Program-made: the position numbers and the translations under genes
Shown here: piece after piece, positions 10,821 through 21,239 of the stretch
How positions within the stretch are numbered: position 1 is the first letter of the stretch
Layout: every line of letters starts with the position of its first letter
Notes under the pieces: model-generated
Databases searched by the model: none
The model's input: the letters and a program-made list of their open reading frames with translations, nothing else
Told to the model about the DNA's origin: nothing
NCBI GenBank assembly: GCA_026874595.1
Contig: CM049309.1
Coordinates: 29,143,033-29,207,032 of the forward strand
Origin: Sipunculus nudus
Lineage: Eukaryota; Annelida; Sipuncula; Golfingiida; Sipunculidae
DNA: 64,000 bases
Reading direction: 5' to 3'

Positions 10821-10960
10821 TACAAAGGATACTGTGAGATAATTTGGTCTTACGTTTACATATGGTTGTAGTCTCACAAAACAGAGTCTTTGGTGAACAC
10901 AGCTTGACACAAATTACAATACACTTAACCAAGCTTTGATCGATATCAAGTTGTTAAACA

Positions 10961-11345
10961 TTACGGTTCCACGTAATAATCAAGATATTGTGGTTTGTGT
11001 CGCTCTCTCTGTGGATATCTTGGAACCAGATCAGGGGTGACCCTTTTAGGTGGTGCAGCAGGTGTTTCTGGCTGGTCAGGAGTTTCTACAGGTAGAAGCA
11101 GATCATCATCGTTGGTCTTGTTTGGTGCGTCTTCAGGTACGTGAAGAATCTGGCGCCGGTTTCTGCGAAAGTCCTTTCCGTCAATGATAACAATATAAGA
11201 TCGCGGTTTACTAAACTTTCGTTTGACAACACCAAGCTTCTGGTAACCAACAGGTGTCTGTACGCGAACTACGTCACCTGGCTGTAGCGGAGGTAGTGGA
11301 CGCGCAGATCGGTCATATGATTTCTTCTGCTGTTCGCGTTTGTCA
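10961..11345 (-). pseudogene. TE-2 integrase C-terminal domain
   Basis: Minus-strand reading gives KSYDRSARPLPPLQPGDVVR, then GYQKLGVVKRKF, PRSYIV and FRRNRRQILHVP. This is the beta-rich C-terminal region characteristic of Mag-type gypsy integrases. It ends PQRERHKPQYLDYYVEP before a stop at 10961-10963, which is likely the true end of the polyprotein. The main catalytic core, with the SDQ motif and catalytic Glu, is missing between this segment and 11345, so a deletion of several hundred bases has removed it. Confidence 0.8.
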
Positions 11346-11790
11346 ACTGGTCAATTTCAATCCATCCTGAAAACGAATCTACGAGTAGCAGGTAATGTTT
11401 CCCATCCCACTCGAAGAGGTCTGTACCGACAATTTGCCACATACGGTTGGGTACAGTATGAAGGAGAAGAGGTTCCTTTGGTTAATGTGACTTGTATTAG
11501 TTGCAAGTGGCGCAGTGATCAACAAAGTCAGAAATGTCTTTGACCATGCTTGGCCAATATAGTGAGTCACGAGCGCGACGGATACATGCATCTACACCTA
11601 GGTGACCTTTGTGTAACTGCTGTGTGTAGTTAGCATGCAGAGCTTTTGGGACTACAAGTTTATCTCCTTTTAGAATTATGCCACCCGCTGTTGTGAGTTC
11701 ATCACAGAAAGCAAAGAAACGTGATATTTCTGGTTTTACCTGCTTGGCTTTGGTAGGCCAACCATTCTTGATGTAGGACATCAGCATTTG
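11346..11790 (-). pseudogene. TE-2 integrase zinc domain and start of core
   Basis: The frame includes HKGHLGVDACIRRARDSLYW and CATCN, the HHCC zinc-binding fold at the integrase N-terminus. After an interruption near 11497 the core begins VGTDLFEWDGKHYLLLVDSF, with the first catalytic Asp in GTDLF. The reading stops making sense near 11345, where the core deletion begins. Upstream the domain continues directly from the RNase H region, as in other gypsy pol proteins. Confidence 0.85.
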
Positions 11791-11879
11791 ACAAGAAGCG
11801 TCGTGCGTCGTGGCATCTCGAGTTCCGCCAATTTGTTGGGCGTTAGCGGTGTTAGGAGCATGATGTCTTAATCTTCCTT

Positions 11880-13300
11880 TTCGTCACTTTCCTTAGAGTT
11901 AGGAAGATAAGCTCGGGACAAAGCGTCTGCTAGGTGCAGGTCTGATCCTTTTTTGTAGACTAGATTGATATGGTTGCAGTTTTAGAAGCATCTTTGCAGG
12001 CGCATGGTAGCACTTTGTAGTGGTTTCTTGATAATCGACACAGGGGGTTGATGATCAGTTTCAACAGTGATGTCTCGGCCGAATATAAAGTCATGAAATG
12101 TGTGGCATGCAAAGACTACAGCCAACAGCTCTTTTTCGATTTGTGCATACCGTGTCTGTGGTTCAGTGAGAGCTTTTCAGGCGGAGGCAATTGGTTTGCC
12201 ATTCTGGATGCATGCAGCTCCTAGGCCCGACTTTGAAGCGTCACAAGTGAGTGTTACAGGTTTTGAAACGTCGTAGTAAGCAAGGACAGGTGGGGTGCTG
12301 ATCATATGCTTGATGTCATTTAATGCCTTGCGGTGCGAATCGTTCCATTCCCAAAGGGTATCTTTGTGAATCAGTTCACGCAATTTAGCAGTTAAATCAC
12401 TCAGGTTGGGTATGAATTTGGCAACATATTGAGTCATGCCTAAGAATCGATGTAGTGCTTGAACAGAGTCTGGTTCAGGCATGTTTGTGATCGCCTTGGC
12501 TTTCTTTGGATCAGGTTTAAGACCTTGACCCGTCAGTATGTGTCCAACATATGGTACTTCACTTACACGGAAGTGGCACTTGGCAGCATCGAGTTGAAGA
12601 TTAACTTCCCGGGCACGATCAAGAACTTGGTGAAGATGAGTATCATGTTCTGCCTGTGTGCGTCCCCAAACTAGGACGTCATCGACGATAATTTCACATT
12701 GCAGAGCTGCGAAGAGATGGTCCATTGTTTTCTGGAATACTTCTGAAGCCGACGTTATTCCAAAAGGCATGCGCAGGAATCGATATCTGCCGTACGGTGT
12801 ATTGAACGTTGTCGCCAAAATAGATTTATAATCCAATGGTATCTGCCAGAATCCACTGGAGGCGTCAAGCACACTGAACACTTGGGCATCAGATATTCGA
12901 GCTATCACTTCCTCAACTGTTCTTGCCGGATAGTGTGGTCTTAATATTGCAGATTTAAGTCTTTTGGATCGATGCAGATACGGACATCTTTTCCGTTCTT
13001 TTCGAGGCTGCAACCATAGACGAAATCCATTCAGTCAGTTCAATGACTGGAGCAATCACGTTTTGATTAACCATACGATCGAGCTCCGCTTTAACTTTGT
13101 CTTGCATAGCGACAGGTATGCGACGTGTGGTCGAACCACGGGAGTGACATTGGGATCAAGATGCATCTTGTACTGTACTGGCAGGGTGCCAAGTTCACCA
13201 GAGAAGAGGTCACTGTATTCGGCCATGATATCTTGAGTTCGAGTATTGTTGCAGGTGCTCTTTTTATTATGTGACACTCGCTTAACTCCTGTTGTGGCAC
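11880..13300 (-). pseudogene. TE-2 reverse transcriptase and RNase H
   Basis: Minus-strand gypsy RT and RNase H. Landmarks from N to C: EYSDLFSGELGTLPVQY (13200), a frameshift near 13030, FSVLDASSGFWQIPLD, RMPFGITSASEVFQKTMDH, the catalytic IIVDDVLVWG (about 12680), YVGHILTGQGLKPDP, and RFLGMTQYVAKFIPNLSDL. RNase H follows with LTCDASKSGLGAAC, an in-frame stop at about 12175, then the same frame through KELLAVVFACHTFHDFIFG to LHLADALSRAYLPN (about 11900). The catalytic Asp pair is present, but the stop and frameshift make it a pseudogene. Protease is absent: the TE-3 insertion sits where it should be. Confidence 0.93.
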
Positions 13301-13356
13301 TCGTGTCGGGCTGCGTATTGCATTCTATGTTTAATCCGTCCTGGTTGAACTCTTGT

Positions 13357-14038
13357 TGTTATGCTGGCTTTAGGCGAGATCACGTGTACACCATGGTGTG
13401 TAGAGGCATGGCGATGTCTTTCTAGAGAATTCCTGAAACGCGTGTTGTACTGTGTTGTGCAAGATCTTATAGACTGTTCCAGAAGTGGAAAATTCTTGGC
13501 TTGAGGTGTGAAGGTATATAAAGGGACTGTGTTTTAGAACGGGAGGGCAGAGATAGAACAGCAGAGCAGATTCCAGCGGACGCAGAAGCGTGTGTCAGGA
13601 CCATATCCAACGAATGCGGCAATTATAGATTTTCAAAGACTTTCTCCTGGATTTTATGCATTAAGACTTCAGTTTACTTTCTGGATTGTTGCAAGTACTT
13701 TACACTGGACTGTCATTCTCCGAGAGTTTACATTTAAAGGACTTATCGTTGTGATAGTGTTGGTATCCAGGTACTGAGCACATACATTATTTTCTCTGTG
13801 ATTGTATTGACTTGTTGCTATACCGCTGTTTTACTGTATAATTGTTTTGATTTAGTGTATTGTATTGTTAGGGTTGTTTTAAGAATAAATTATAGTTATT
13901 TGTTAACAAAAAAACTTCTTTATTCATTCTCCTAGACATTTTACGATGCCTAGTGTTACAGAATCTAATTTTTTATCTCCGTTACAGAATTTGTGTTCAT
14001 CACGCATACGTGATCTGTTTATATTAGGTTCCGTAACA
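13357..14038 (+). repeat. TE-3 5' LTR
   Basis: Similar to the TE-8 LTR (42102-42771 on the minus strand). Shared blocks include GGTATCCAGG, TTTAGTGTATTGTA, AATAAATTATA with TTATTTGTTAAC, CCTAGACATTT and TTAGGTTCCGTAAC. It starts TGTTAT and ends GTAACA. A TATA box, TATATAAA, is at 13515-13522 and a poly(A) signal, AATAAA, at 13884-13889, so the U3-R-U5 layout is readable. Confidence 0.8.
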
Positions 14039-14043
14039 TAAAA

Positions 14044-14061
14044 TTGGGGCTCGTCCGGGAT
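14044..14061 (+). promoter_or_regulatory. TE-3 primer binding site, tRNA-Pro type
   Basis: TTGGGGCTCGTCCGGGAT differs at one position from the proline-tRNA primer site familiar from gammaretroviruses and many LTR elements. It lies 5 nt after the LTR end. In TE-8 the equivalent site (42080-42098, minus strand) is eroded. Confidence 0.75.
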
Positions 14062-14207
14062 GCTAAATAGTTTTCAAATTTATTAGGCCTTGGCCTGGAC
14101 ACGTTGTTTTATCATACATTGTTTACAAGATTACATATTGAATACAGTACATTGTTTACAGGATTTATCTCAGTGTTTTTTTGTTGTTATTGTTTGGACA
14201 TCTTAAC

Positions 14208-15884
14208 TTGGCAGATTTCAAACCCGAGACATTTCTTGACAATCCCGACCCTGATCAACTTGAGCAGTTGTCAAAAGAACAGTTGTTGCGTTTGGACAAC
14301 ACTTAGGGCTAAGTGTGAAAAAAAGCTTTGAGAAAGCTTGATATTATTGCTAAAATCATGCAAGATCTAGTTACCAAAGGTTTAATTGAAGAGACTGAAG
14401 TTGAAACATCAAAAAATGATAGCCTTGCTATCCAATTGGAATTAAAGAATTTAGAAATGCAACTAAGCTTGCATTAAAACAGTTAGAATTAGAAAAAGAA
14501 AAGAGAGAGAAGAGAGGGAAGAACATGAAGGATTAGAAAAAGACAGACTAGAAAAAGAAAAAGAATTTGAGTTAAAATGACTGGAGTTAGAAAGACTTAA
14601 AGTAGAACGTAGTCTAAGTGCTGCCCCAACTCACAGTTTTGATGTTACAAAACACATTAGACTTGTCCGACCTTTTAAAAAAAAGAGGTTGATAAATATT
14701 TCTAACACTTTGAGAAGGTAGTCGAAAATTTAAAATGGCCTAAGGAAATATGGGCTAAGCTGTTACAAAGTGTATTGACTGGCAAGGCCAGAGAAATTTA
14801 TACAAAGCTTTCAGTAGAAGCTGCTGCTGACTATGACCTGGTAAAACGGTTAATCATAAAAGGTTATGAGTTAGTTCCAGAGGCTTACCGCCAGAAATTC
14901 AGAAATTTGGAAAAGCGGAAAGAACAGACCTACGACAAATTTGCTAGGACAAAAGAGCAGTTGTTTGATCGCTGGTGTAGTTCTAAAAATGTAATGAAAT
15001 ATTATGACAATTTGCGCAAGTTGATTTTGCTTGAAGAATTTAAGCGCTGCATTAATGCAGATGTTAAAACTTTTCTCGATGAGAAAAGTCCTGAAACACT
15101 TGACATTTCTGCTCAGTTAGCTGATGATTATTCATTAACACACAAAATGTCCTTTACTAGCATATCAAACCACAAACAAGAATGTAAATCAGTATGGTCA
15201 AAAGAAGTTTAAAGCGCAGTCACCCAGGACTAGTAGTCCTGATAGTTCAGCAAAGTCCATTGCTACATCTCAGCCCACGTCCACTGTGTCTAAGTCCAAC
15301 AAAGACCAGTCATTTTCAAAGAAAATATGTAATTACTGCAAGAAGGAAGGTCATCTAATATCTGACTGCTGGAAACTTGCGAATAGACCAAATAGCAAAC
15401 CTTCTGGTTTTGTTTCAAAATCTATGCATAGCATAGTACAAGAGCCAGGCTCTTTTCATGTAAATAAGTAGTACAACTCCTTTGTTGACTCAAATAAAGA
15501 GTTTGATGCTACGAAGGCCCAAGTGCCGTCTAAATCCAAAGAAGAATCCGTAACTTGCGGGGTAAGAACCTCAGTTGATTCCTGCGAGGAATTAAATAAG
15601 GCTAGGTCCTTTCAGGACTCCTGCGAGGAATATTCTCTGGATAAGGCTAAGTCCTTTTATGGCATTTGCGAGAGTGTTTCAAAAGAGGCCAGGTCCTCTT
15701 ATGACTAACAAGGGTTTGTTTCTGCTGAGGAAAATTCCTCTTTTAACTCCCATGAGGAGTTTGATGATAAAAAGGATGTAGACTCCTTAGATGACTCTGA
15801 AAAAGAGTTTATGACTGACACTGTCAATGCCAGTTCTTTGTTTGATGAGGTTGAGGTAGTAGATTCCACTCCTGACTCTGAAAT
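14208..15884 (+). pseudogene. TE-3 gag with SCAN-like region and zinc knuckle
   Basis: Retrotransposon capsid precursor. It opens near 14208 (ADFKPETFLDNPDPDQLEQL), runs through a Lys/Glu-rich coiled-coil stretch broken by frameshifts (14340-14640), then FEKVVENLKW. From 14775 it is open for 145 codons with LTGKAREIYTKLS and the diagnostic YELVPEAYRQKFRNLEKR, a SCAN-like capsid segment. A zinc knuckle CNYCKKEGHLISDC (C-x2-C-x4-H-x4-C) sits at about 15330-15372. A Ser/Glu-rich linker with a repeated DSCEE-type phrase follows and leads towards the missing protease. Stops and frame changes make it non-functional. Confidence 0.85.
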
Positions 15885-16730
15885 GCATTGTCGGCCAAAC
15901 GCAGGACAATTTTGTTCACGTGGCATCATGTGTTGTCGGCCTCAATGATTACATGAAGATAAAGTTCTTGAAGGGTTTTGTGGTTTTGGCCCATTTGACT
16001 TCACTTGGTAAGCTGGTTGGTTTGGAGAGCAGTGCTGTGCCATCCGTGTTCTGTTTGGGTACGAATGCATATGGCGACGGTTTGAGTTGGGTCTGTTTCC
16101 TTTATGTTTAACGAGGTGACAGCATTCACTGTGGGTTGAGGAGTCAGCTGACTGTTGTGCTGCCTTGACAGCTTATGTATCTGACAAAGGCTAATGGCTT
16201 TAGCGAGTGTAAGGTCTGATTCTCTTAGAATCAATTTATGAATATTGTCCTTTAAAATACCACATACGAGCCTGTCATGATCATGTCATCTTTAAGCTCG
16301 CCATACTGACAGGTACTAGCTTTATTCCTAAGATTGGCAATATAATCTCGACAAACCAGGTTTCTGGGAGCGAGTGTTAAATGTAAGGCGTTCTAATGTC
16401 ACATTAGTTCTTCGGTTGCAGATTTCTCTAAATTTTCGTTTCAGGATCTTCCCGGCTGTATGCTGGAGTGATAACATTACCGCTTTCATTAGTGACAGCT
16501 AGGTTATATATGAATGAACGTTCTCTTTCTATTGCCTTACTGCCTGCAAGATTAAGGAGAATGTATGCCTGTGTACGTTTAGGCTTTTCACTATGGGCAG
16601 CGGCGATAAAAATGTCGAATTCTTGTTCAAAAATGCGCCAGTTTTCGGCACAGTTGCCAAAAATCGATAATGGGGCCGGTCGACAGAATACCGATTCGGC
16701 TATGACTGTTTTGGTAGTTTAATGCACTGT
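15885..16730 (-). pseudogene. TE-2 gag remnant
   Basis: Minus-strand reading from about 16660 gives WRIFEQEFDIFIAAAHSEKP, AYILLNLAG and, further on, LRESDLTLAKAISLCQIHK (about 16210). This last phrase is a strongly conserved gypsy gag signature before the zinc knuckles. Several frameshifts occur. The final readable piece, REQNCPAFGRQC (about 15885-15925), is a zinc-knuckle segment cut off by TE-3. The gag lies directly inside the primer site at 16782-16799, as expected. Confidence 0.8.
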
Positions 16731-16781
16731 TATCCGTGAAATAGCTCACTACTTACAGTTCTCAAAGTTCTATGCTCGTAA

Positions 16782-16799
16782 ATCCAGCTTCTGACACCA
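16782..16799 (-). promoter_or_regulatory. TE-2 primer binding site, tRNA-Leu type
   Basis: On the minus strand this reads TGGTGTCAGAAGCTGGAT, directly adjoining the LTR end CATACAAACA. It is a near match to the leucine-tRNA primer site used by several invertebrate gypsy elements. It fixes the orientation of TE-2 and the inner end of its 5' LTR at 16800. Confidence 0.85.
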
Positions 16800-16888
16800 T
16801 GTTTGTATGGGTTCGATACGTCAATAAAGCAGACGAGCAAGTTGAACAAGTTTTATTGACATCGTGAGACAGCCACATGGGGGACCGG

Positions 16889-19136
16889 CTATACGCACGA
16901 TTTTCTCGTGCGCAGGCGCACGACTGGTCGTGCATAGTGTATTGCAATATGCACGATATTGTCGTGCACATAGAGGATAGCATGCACGACAATATATCGT
17001 GTATATTGTTGTGTTACCTGCACGAGATTATCGTGCACATTGTATGCTATGTACACAAAATCACAGTTCCATTTATATTTGAGTTAAAATTCCGTATACA
17101 TTATATTATAACCATTCATTTTATTTAGTTACAACCATGCCGCTATTGGTTCAAAAACATCGTGTGTGCGGCGCTGTAATAGCTAGTCTGGTTCCCCGTC
17201 ACATAGAGTCAAGTTTAGCCTACTTTAGTCTTTAGCTTAAAACCTTTTATTAAATATATTTAGAATTATTTCCAAAATCTTCTGATCCATACGAATTATA
17301 ATTTAAATATGCCTTACCATGTTTATTCTTATACACTGGAATATCTTACATATATTACACTGATACAAGCCACAACGAATAGGCCTATCAGTGGCGGGTC
17401 CAGAAATTCGTGAACGGGGGCGCTGATATACTGGGTTAGCGGTCGATGGGTTTTAAGCAATATATATATTTTATAAATACATATATATACATATATTATA
17501 AAACTAAATCACTAAAAGTGCGTACGCAGCTAAGCCCCACCCCTATGAAAACCTGTAGGTCTACTTATAACCAATATAGGAAATAAAGAAGGCCTAATCC
17601 CACCCCCACCCCCCGAAAAAAAACGTGAACTATACTTCACCAGTGCCATCTGGGACCTGGGTGCAGTTATATTATGAAAAAAATTAAATATATGGATCTT
17701 GGTTGCGTCCTTAACCCAGGCCCCATGGCACACCCCTCAACACGCACACCTAGCCCAAGTGCTCACTCAATAAATGCTGCTGATCGATACATATAATGTT
17801 TTGAACCCCTCATTTAAAAGGGATTGTTGTGGCTCCGACATCAACCCCCCCCCCCCCCCCCCCAGGACCACCACTGCTAAATTTCGCTGCGTGCATGTCT
17901 GTTAACAAGAACAAGGCTGCGTGACCCGAGGTCCGATTTTGCGCATGCGCGACAGATTCAAAACAAACAGTACTCCAAACTAGCCTTATATGGACATTCA
18001 TGCCATCTGATCTCTGCGGGATAGACATTACGGTCCATGGGCCGAATGTAAATTCATTGTAGAACTTGTCGCAGCAGATTTATCTATCTGAAATTACACG
18101 GGTAGCAGAATATGATTCCATGATGGAATCCCATCTGAGCTACCGCAATATGCAATATTTCAGCCAGGAAGAATGTGTATTATATGTAGAGCCAAATCAA
18201 GGAATCTCCTGATTGACAGGTGTTGTGGCTCGGGCGATATCCTCGCGATGTGTTTATGTTGTCGCCTGTAATAGCAGCCGGTCCACTTTTGTTAACATTC
18301 GATCGCGTAGGCCTACATTTGTATGATAACGGTTTCAGGGGAGCATTTTGTCAGGTACCAGTTTCAAATAGATCCTTATTTTTGTGTTAATTCAACGTAC
18401 ATGATTTATAGATGATTAGGTCCCTTTAGAACCTATTTCCAAGCCTATCAAAAGTTTATTTTGTCCTATATTTTATTAATAAAAATATTCTACATCATGG
18501 ATTTGTCAGGTTAAAATGAAAATGCTCACCATTAGCAAGAGTGATTCCGTCACGCAATTTTCTTTGATTCCGTCACATGACTTTTTTGAGGATCATAAAT
18601 ATAGAAATGCCGTAAACACTTACAGAACACTTATAGACAATACTTCTTAAAAAGAGAAGTCTGGAAAATTTAGGGTCTATATGATTAATTCTTTGATGGA
18701 GCAGGATTTTAAGATGATCAGGGTTATTGCAGTATTCAGGGGTATTATTCTGGTTATTCCGTCACAGAACTTTAAAGCAACGCCGCCATGTATTTATATG
18801 TTTGTTCAGAGTCATATTAGCTTAGATGTATTCAAGTTATCTTTGTTCATGTTTATCTAGATATAAGTTCTTGTAGTATTAATAAAATTGAAAAGAGTCC
18901 ATATTTAATATATGCTTTCATGCTGAAAACAGAGGTTCCGTCCCGCTGGAATACATGATATTAACCACTATATACACAATGCACACAATAACAAAAAAAA
19001 TCGTGCGTACAGCGTTTTACATGCACGATATTCGTGTGTATAACGAGCAATATGCACGATAATTCGTGTGCATTACATGACTATATGCACGATATCGTGC
19101 GTATAACATCGTGTGTGCACGATATCGTGCGTATAG
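16889..19136. mobile_element. TE-4: TIR element with palindromic subterminal array
   Basis: Inserted in the TE-2 5' LTR. The 13-bp terminal inverted repeats are CTATACGCACGAT (16889-16901) and its complement (19124-19136). Within about 170 bp of each end are several near-palindromes of the type GCACGATATCGTGC, GCACGATATTGTCGTGCAC and TGCACGAGATTATCGTGCAC. The 2.2-kb interior shows no transposase. It contains a hAT-like MITE and three ATTCCGTCAC motifs (18541-18768). About 20 bp of LTR sequence is present on both sides in diverged form, an unusually long apparent target duplication. Confidence 0.68.
17389..17876. mobile_element. hAT-like MITE inside TE-4
   Basis: The left end CAGTGGCGGGTCC and the right end (reverse complement CAGTGGTGGTCC) look like short hAT-type inverted repeats. 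The interior is rich in GGGG/CCCC strings, including a C19 run at 17845-17863, and has no coding capacity. The expected 8-bp target duplication is not evident, so the boundary may be imprecise. Confidence 0.45.
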
Positions 19137-19257
19137 GCTCAGCCGCAACATGGCACGGGCCGCCTTAACGAGTGCCCGGATGCACATGATAGAATAAGTC
19201 CGTAACTGAGTACAACCGTTGTAACGGTCTTGTCGTAACATACCGTATTACAGTTAC

Positions 19258-20972
19258 TATAATTTCATCCGGGTTAAGCAAGCTGCATACACAAACACAA
19301 GAAAAACCCACAATTACTCCATAATATATTTAATAACAAAATCATTATTTACTATATGTTCAAGATATAAATGATATGTTCCGGTTACATTCCCAAAATA
19401 TTGTCCATGATATTCTTTATAAGTAAAGGTGTCTCCCGTCCGAATAAATAACGACAGCTCCTGGGACTGCAGAAGGAGTTGTTTGCGATTCTCAAGAAGT
19501 TCACATTAAAGGTTCAGTTCCAACACAGGATAGTACATTGCCACTATCCTTATACCAGGCCTGGCGATGCATCAAAGTCCGCAAAATTCGTGGCAGCCCG
19601 GCACGAGTTTCATGCGTAGGAGTTTAAAACTAATACAGCGGAATGATCGTCTGTAAGCTTCTGGTACTAACTCGTATGCATGAAGGCCAGCTGACACTCA
19701 GCATTTCATATTCTGAAGAATCCTCTTTAGGCAATATCGAATATAACTCTTTAGATCTCCCAATAAGTACACTATATATCAAAATAGTCAACAACTCATA
19801 TGACCACTGGAGACTTTCGGACACTTTTTCAAAATGCTGGAAAAATTTATCCACCTCTTTTTCATTAAACACAGGGACGAATTTTATGTACATGATAGGG
19901 TATAAAACTCGACATGTGGCAGATTTCTCTTTTTCTCCAGAGTTTAATTTAAATTTCAATCTTAATTCTCTTTATTCCAATTCTTTCATTTCTCTAGATT
20001 CATTTTATTCTTTTCAATTCTCAAGATTCTAGATTCTTTTAATTCTAATTCTTTCATTTTTCAGCAGCTATTTTAATTGTGTAGATTCAGTGCCCTTAGG
20101 GGGTTCACCAGGATATAAATACAAAGCAGAAGGCTCGAATACATCGTTATCCACAAAATAGTCCACAATAATCTTTATCAACTCTGCTTTTCTCATCGAC
20201 TGTTATCTTTCTATTTCGAATTTTCGACGTGTTTCTCACAATTCAACCTTTTCCATTTGGACTAAAACCTTTGTAGAAGGGTTCACTATAAATTTGTCAA
20301 TATCCATTTTGGTAAATAGTACCCAAACAGATATAATACCTTATTAACACTATACCTTACACAGCGGAATACCAGTTTCTTATTCCACTAAATATATAAA
20401 GGCACTATAATGCAAGTCTTTCTTATCTAATATTTCGATCAACAAAAACTAGTGTGAACCCTTACACTTTACATTACAATAACGAAAATGACAAATATGA
20501 CTGACCTGACCTCTAATTCATAGTCATACGCCTAAAAACAAGCCAAACAGAAAGCAAAAAACAAGCCTCCATTAATATGTTATGTGTTATTAAAATGTCG
20601 TCCGGGCTCGGCACACAACATTCACAAACACAAGAAAGACCTACAATTACTCGATAATATTTATAATTATAAATTTATTATTTACAACATTCTGGTTACA
20701 TTCCCAAAACATTGTCCAAGTGAGACACCCGTATAGTAAATAGATGTGGAGGTTATACTTAGCTTTATGATTAAAGGTGTCTCCCATCTGAATAGATAAC
20801 GAAAACTCCTAGGGCTGCAGGAGGAGATGTTGTGATTTTCAAGAATTCACATTATAGATTCAGTCCCGACAGTCCAAATATACAACAAAGGCCTGGCGAT
20901 GAATCAAATTCCACATTTTCGTGCGAGTTTCATGCGTAGGGCTTTTATACTCATACGGGGTTGATCGTCAAA
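19258..20972 (-). mobile_element. TE-5: short LTR element with gag remnant
   Basis: Direct repeats of about 390 bp at 19258-19655 and 20575-20972 share ACAAACACAAGAAA, GGTTACATTCCCAAAA, AAAGGTGTCTCCC, AGGCCTGGCGATG and GAGTTTCATGCGTAGG. They flank about 920 bp containing only gag. Polarity is minus, judged by the gag. TE-2 landed at the outer edge of the left repeat (19253), so this element is older than TE-2. RT and integrase are absent, so it depended on other elements or is a deletion derivative. Confidence 0.72.
19740..20095 (-). pseudogene. TE-5 gag remnant
   Basis: The minus strand reads YIKFVPVFNEKEVDKFFQHF, then SESLQW and the phrase GRSKELYSILPKEDSSEYEM. This corresponds position by position to the TE-3 gag (LVRPF-KKKEVDKYF, LTGKAREIYTKLS). 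Upstream, Lys/Glu/Asn-rich sequence with stops (19960-20090) matches the coiled-coil region. The YELVPEAYRQKF segment and zinc knuckle are missing. It belongs to the same gag family as TE-3 and TE-8 but has quite different LTRs. Confidence 0.7.
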
Positions 20973-21239
20973 ATAACTAGTTCAAAACAACAAAAGCAGA
21001 ATCTAAACAACAAACGCGATTCTTCTTTACAGAATGAGCCTGTTGTCCTCCGTCGTGGATTCGCTTCGCTGCACGACGATCGCACCCTTGTGTCACCTCC
21101 ACTTCGACCATACTATAAGGTTGACCCAGCCATCGTATACGATCATACCATCACAATAGTATATTACTGAATTCTCCTTAGAGTCCTCAATCCCGCAGTA
21201 AGCTAAACAGATCAGTTCCATGGGTTGTGAAGTTTTGAT

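Larger units (their letters stand above)
13357..15884 (+). mobile_element. TE-3: 5' half of a Gmr1-like LTR element
   Basis: Contains an LTR, a tRNA-Pro-type primer site and a gag remnant of the same family as TE-8 (36470-42771, opposite strand). It ends abruptly near 15884, shortly after the phrase FDEVEVVDS that in TE-8 precedes the protease. Both sides abut TE-2: at 15885 the TE-2 gag zinc-knuckle reading CPAFGRQC is cut, and at 13356 TE-2 pol resumes. No second LTR or target duplication is seen. The 3' part and some TE-2 sequence were therefore lost together. Confidence 0.82.
9265..19252 (-). mobile_element. TE-2: Ty3/gypsy element with nested insertions
   Basis: Minus-strand element bounded by LTRs of about 180 bp (minus-strand ends TGTAATACGG and CATACAAACA) and flanked by a perfect 5-bp duplication, GTTAC, at 9260-9264 and 19253-19257. 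A Leu-type primer site (16782-16799) adjoins the 5' LTR and a polypurine tract (9445-9457) adjoins the 3' LTR. Internal gag, RT, RNase H and integrase remnants lie in canonical gypsy order. Three later insertions (9590-10820, 13357-15884, 16889-19136) account for about 6 kb of its 9988 bp. LTR size, primer type and protein sequence recall the Mag/Steamer-type elements of bivalves; that link is inference. Confidence 0.92.
16800..19252 (-). repeat. TE-2 5' LTR, split by TE-4
   Basis: The LTR lies in two pieces, 16800 to about 16888 and about 19137 to 19252, which together align along the intact 3' LTR at 9265-9444. Shared strings include GTATGGGTTCGATACGT, GAACAAGTTTT, GAGTGCCCGGATG and GTCCGTAACTGAGTACAACC. 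The break lies within the CAGTAACATGG-GGACCGCC segment of the LTR, and both flanks carry a version of that segment. Confidence 0.88.

Noticed and set aside
13357-15884. An endogenous retrovirus, because of the gammaretrovirus-like primer site
   Set aside because: The gag is SCAN-like with an invertebrate-type zinc knuckle, the related TE-8 has integrase before RT, and no envelope gene is present.
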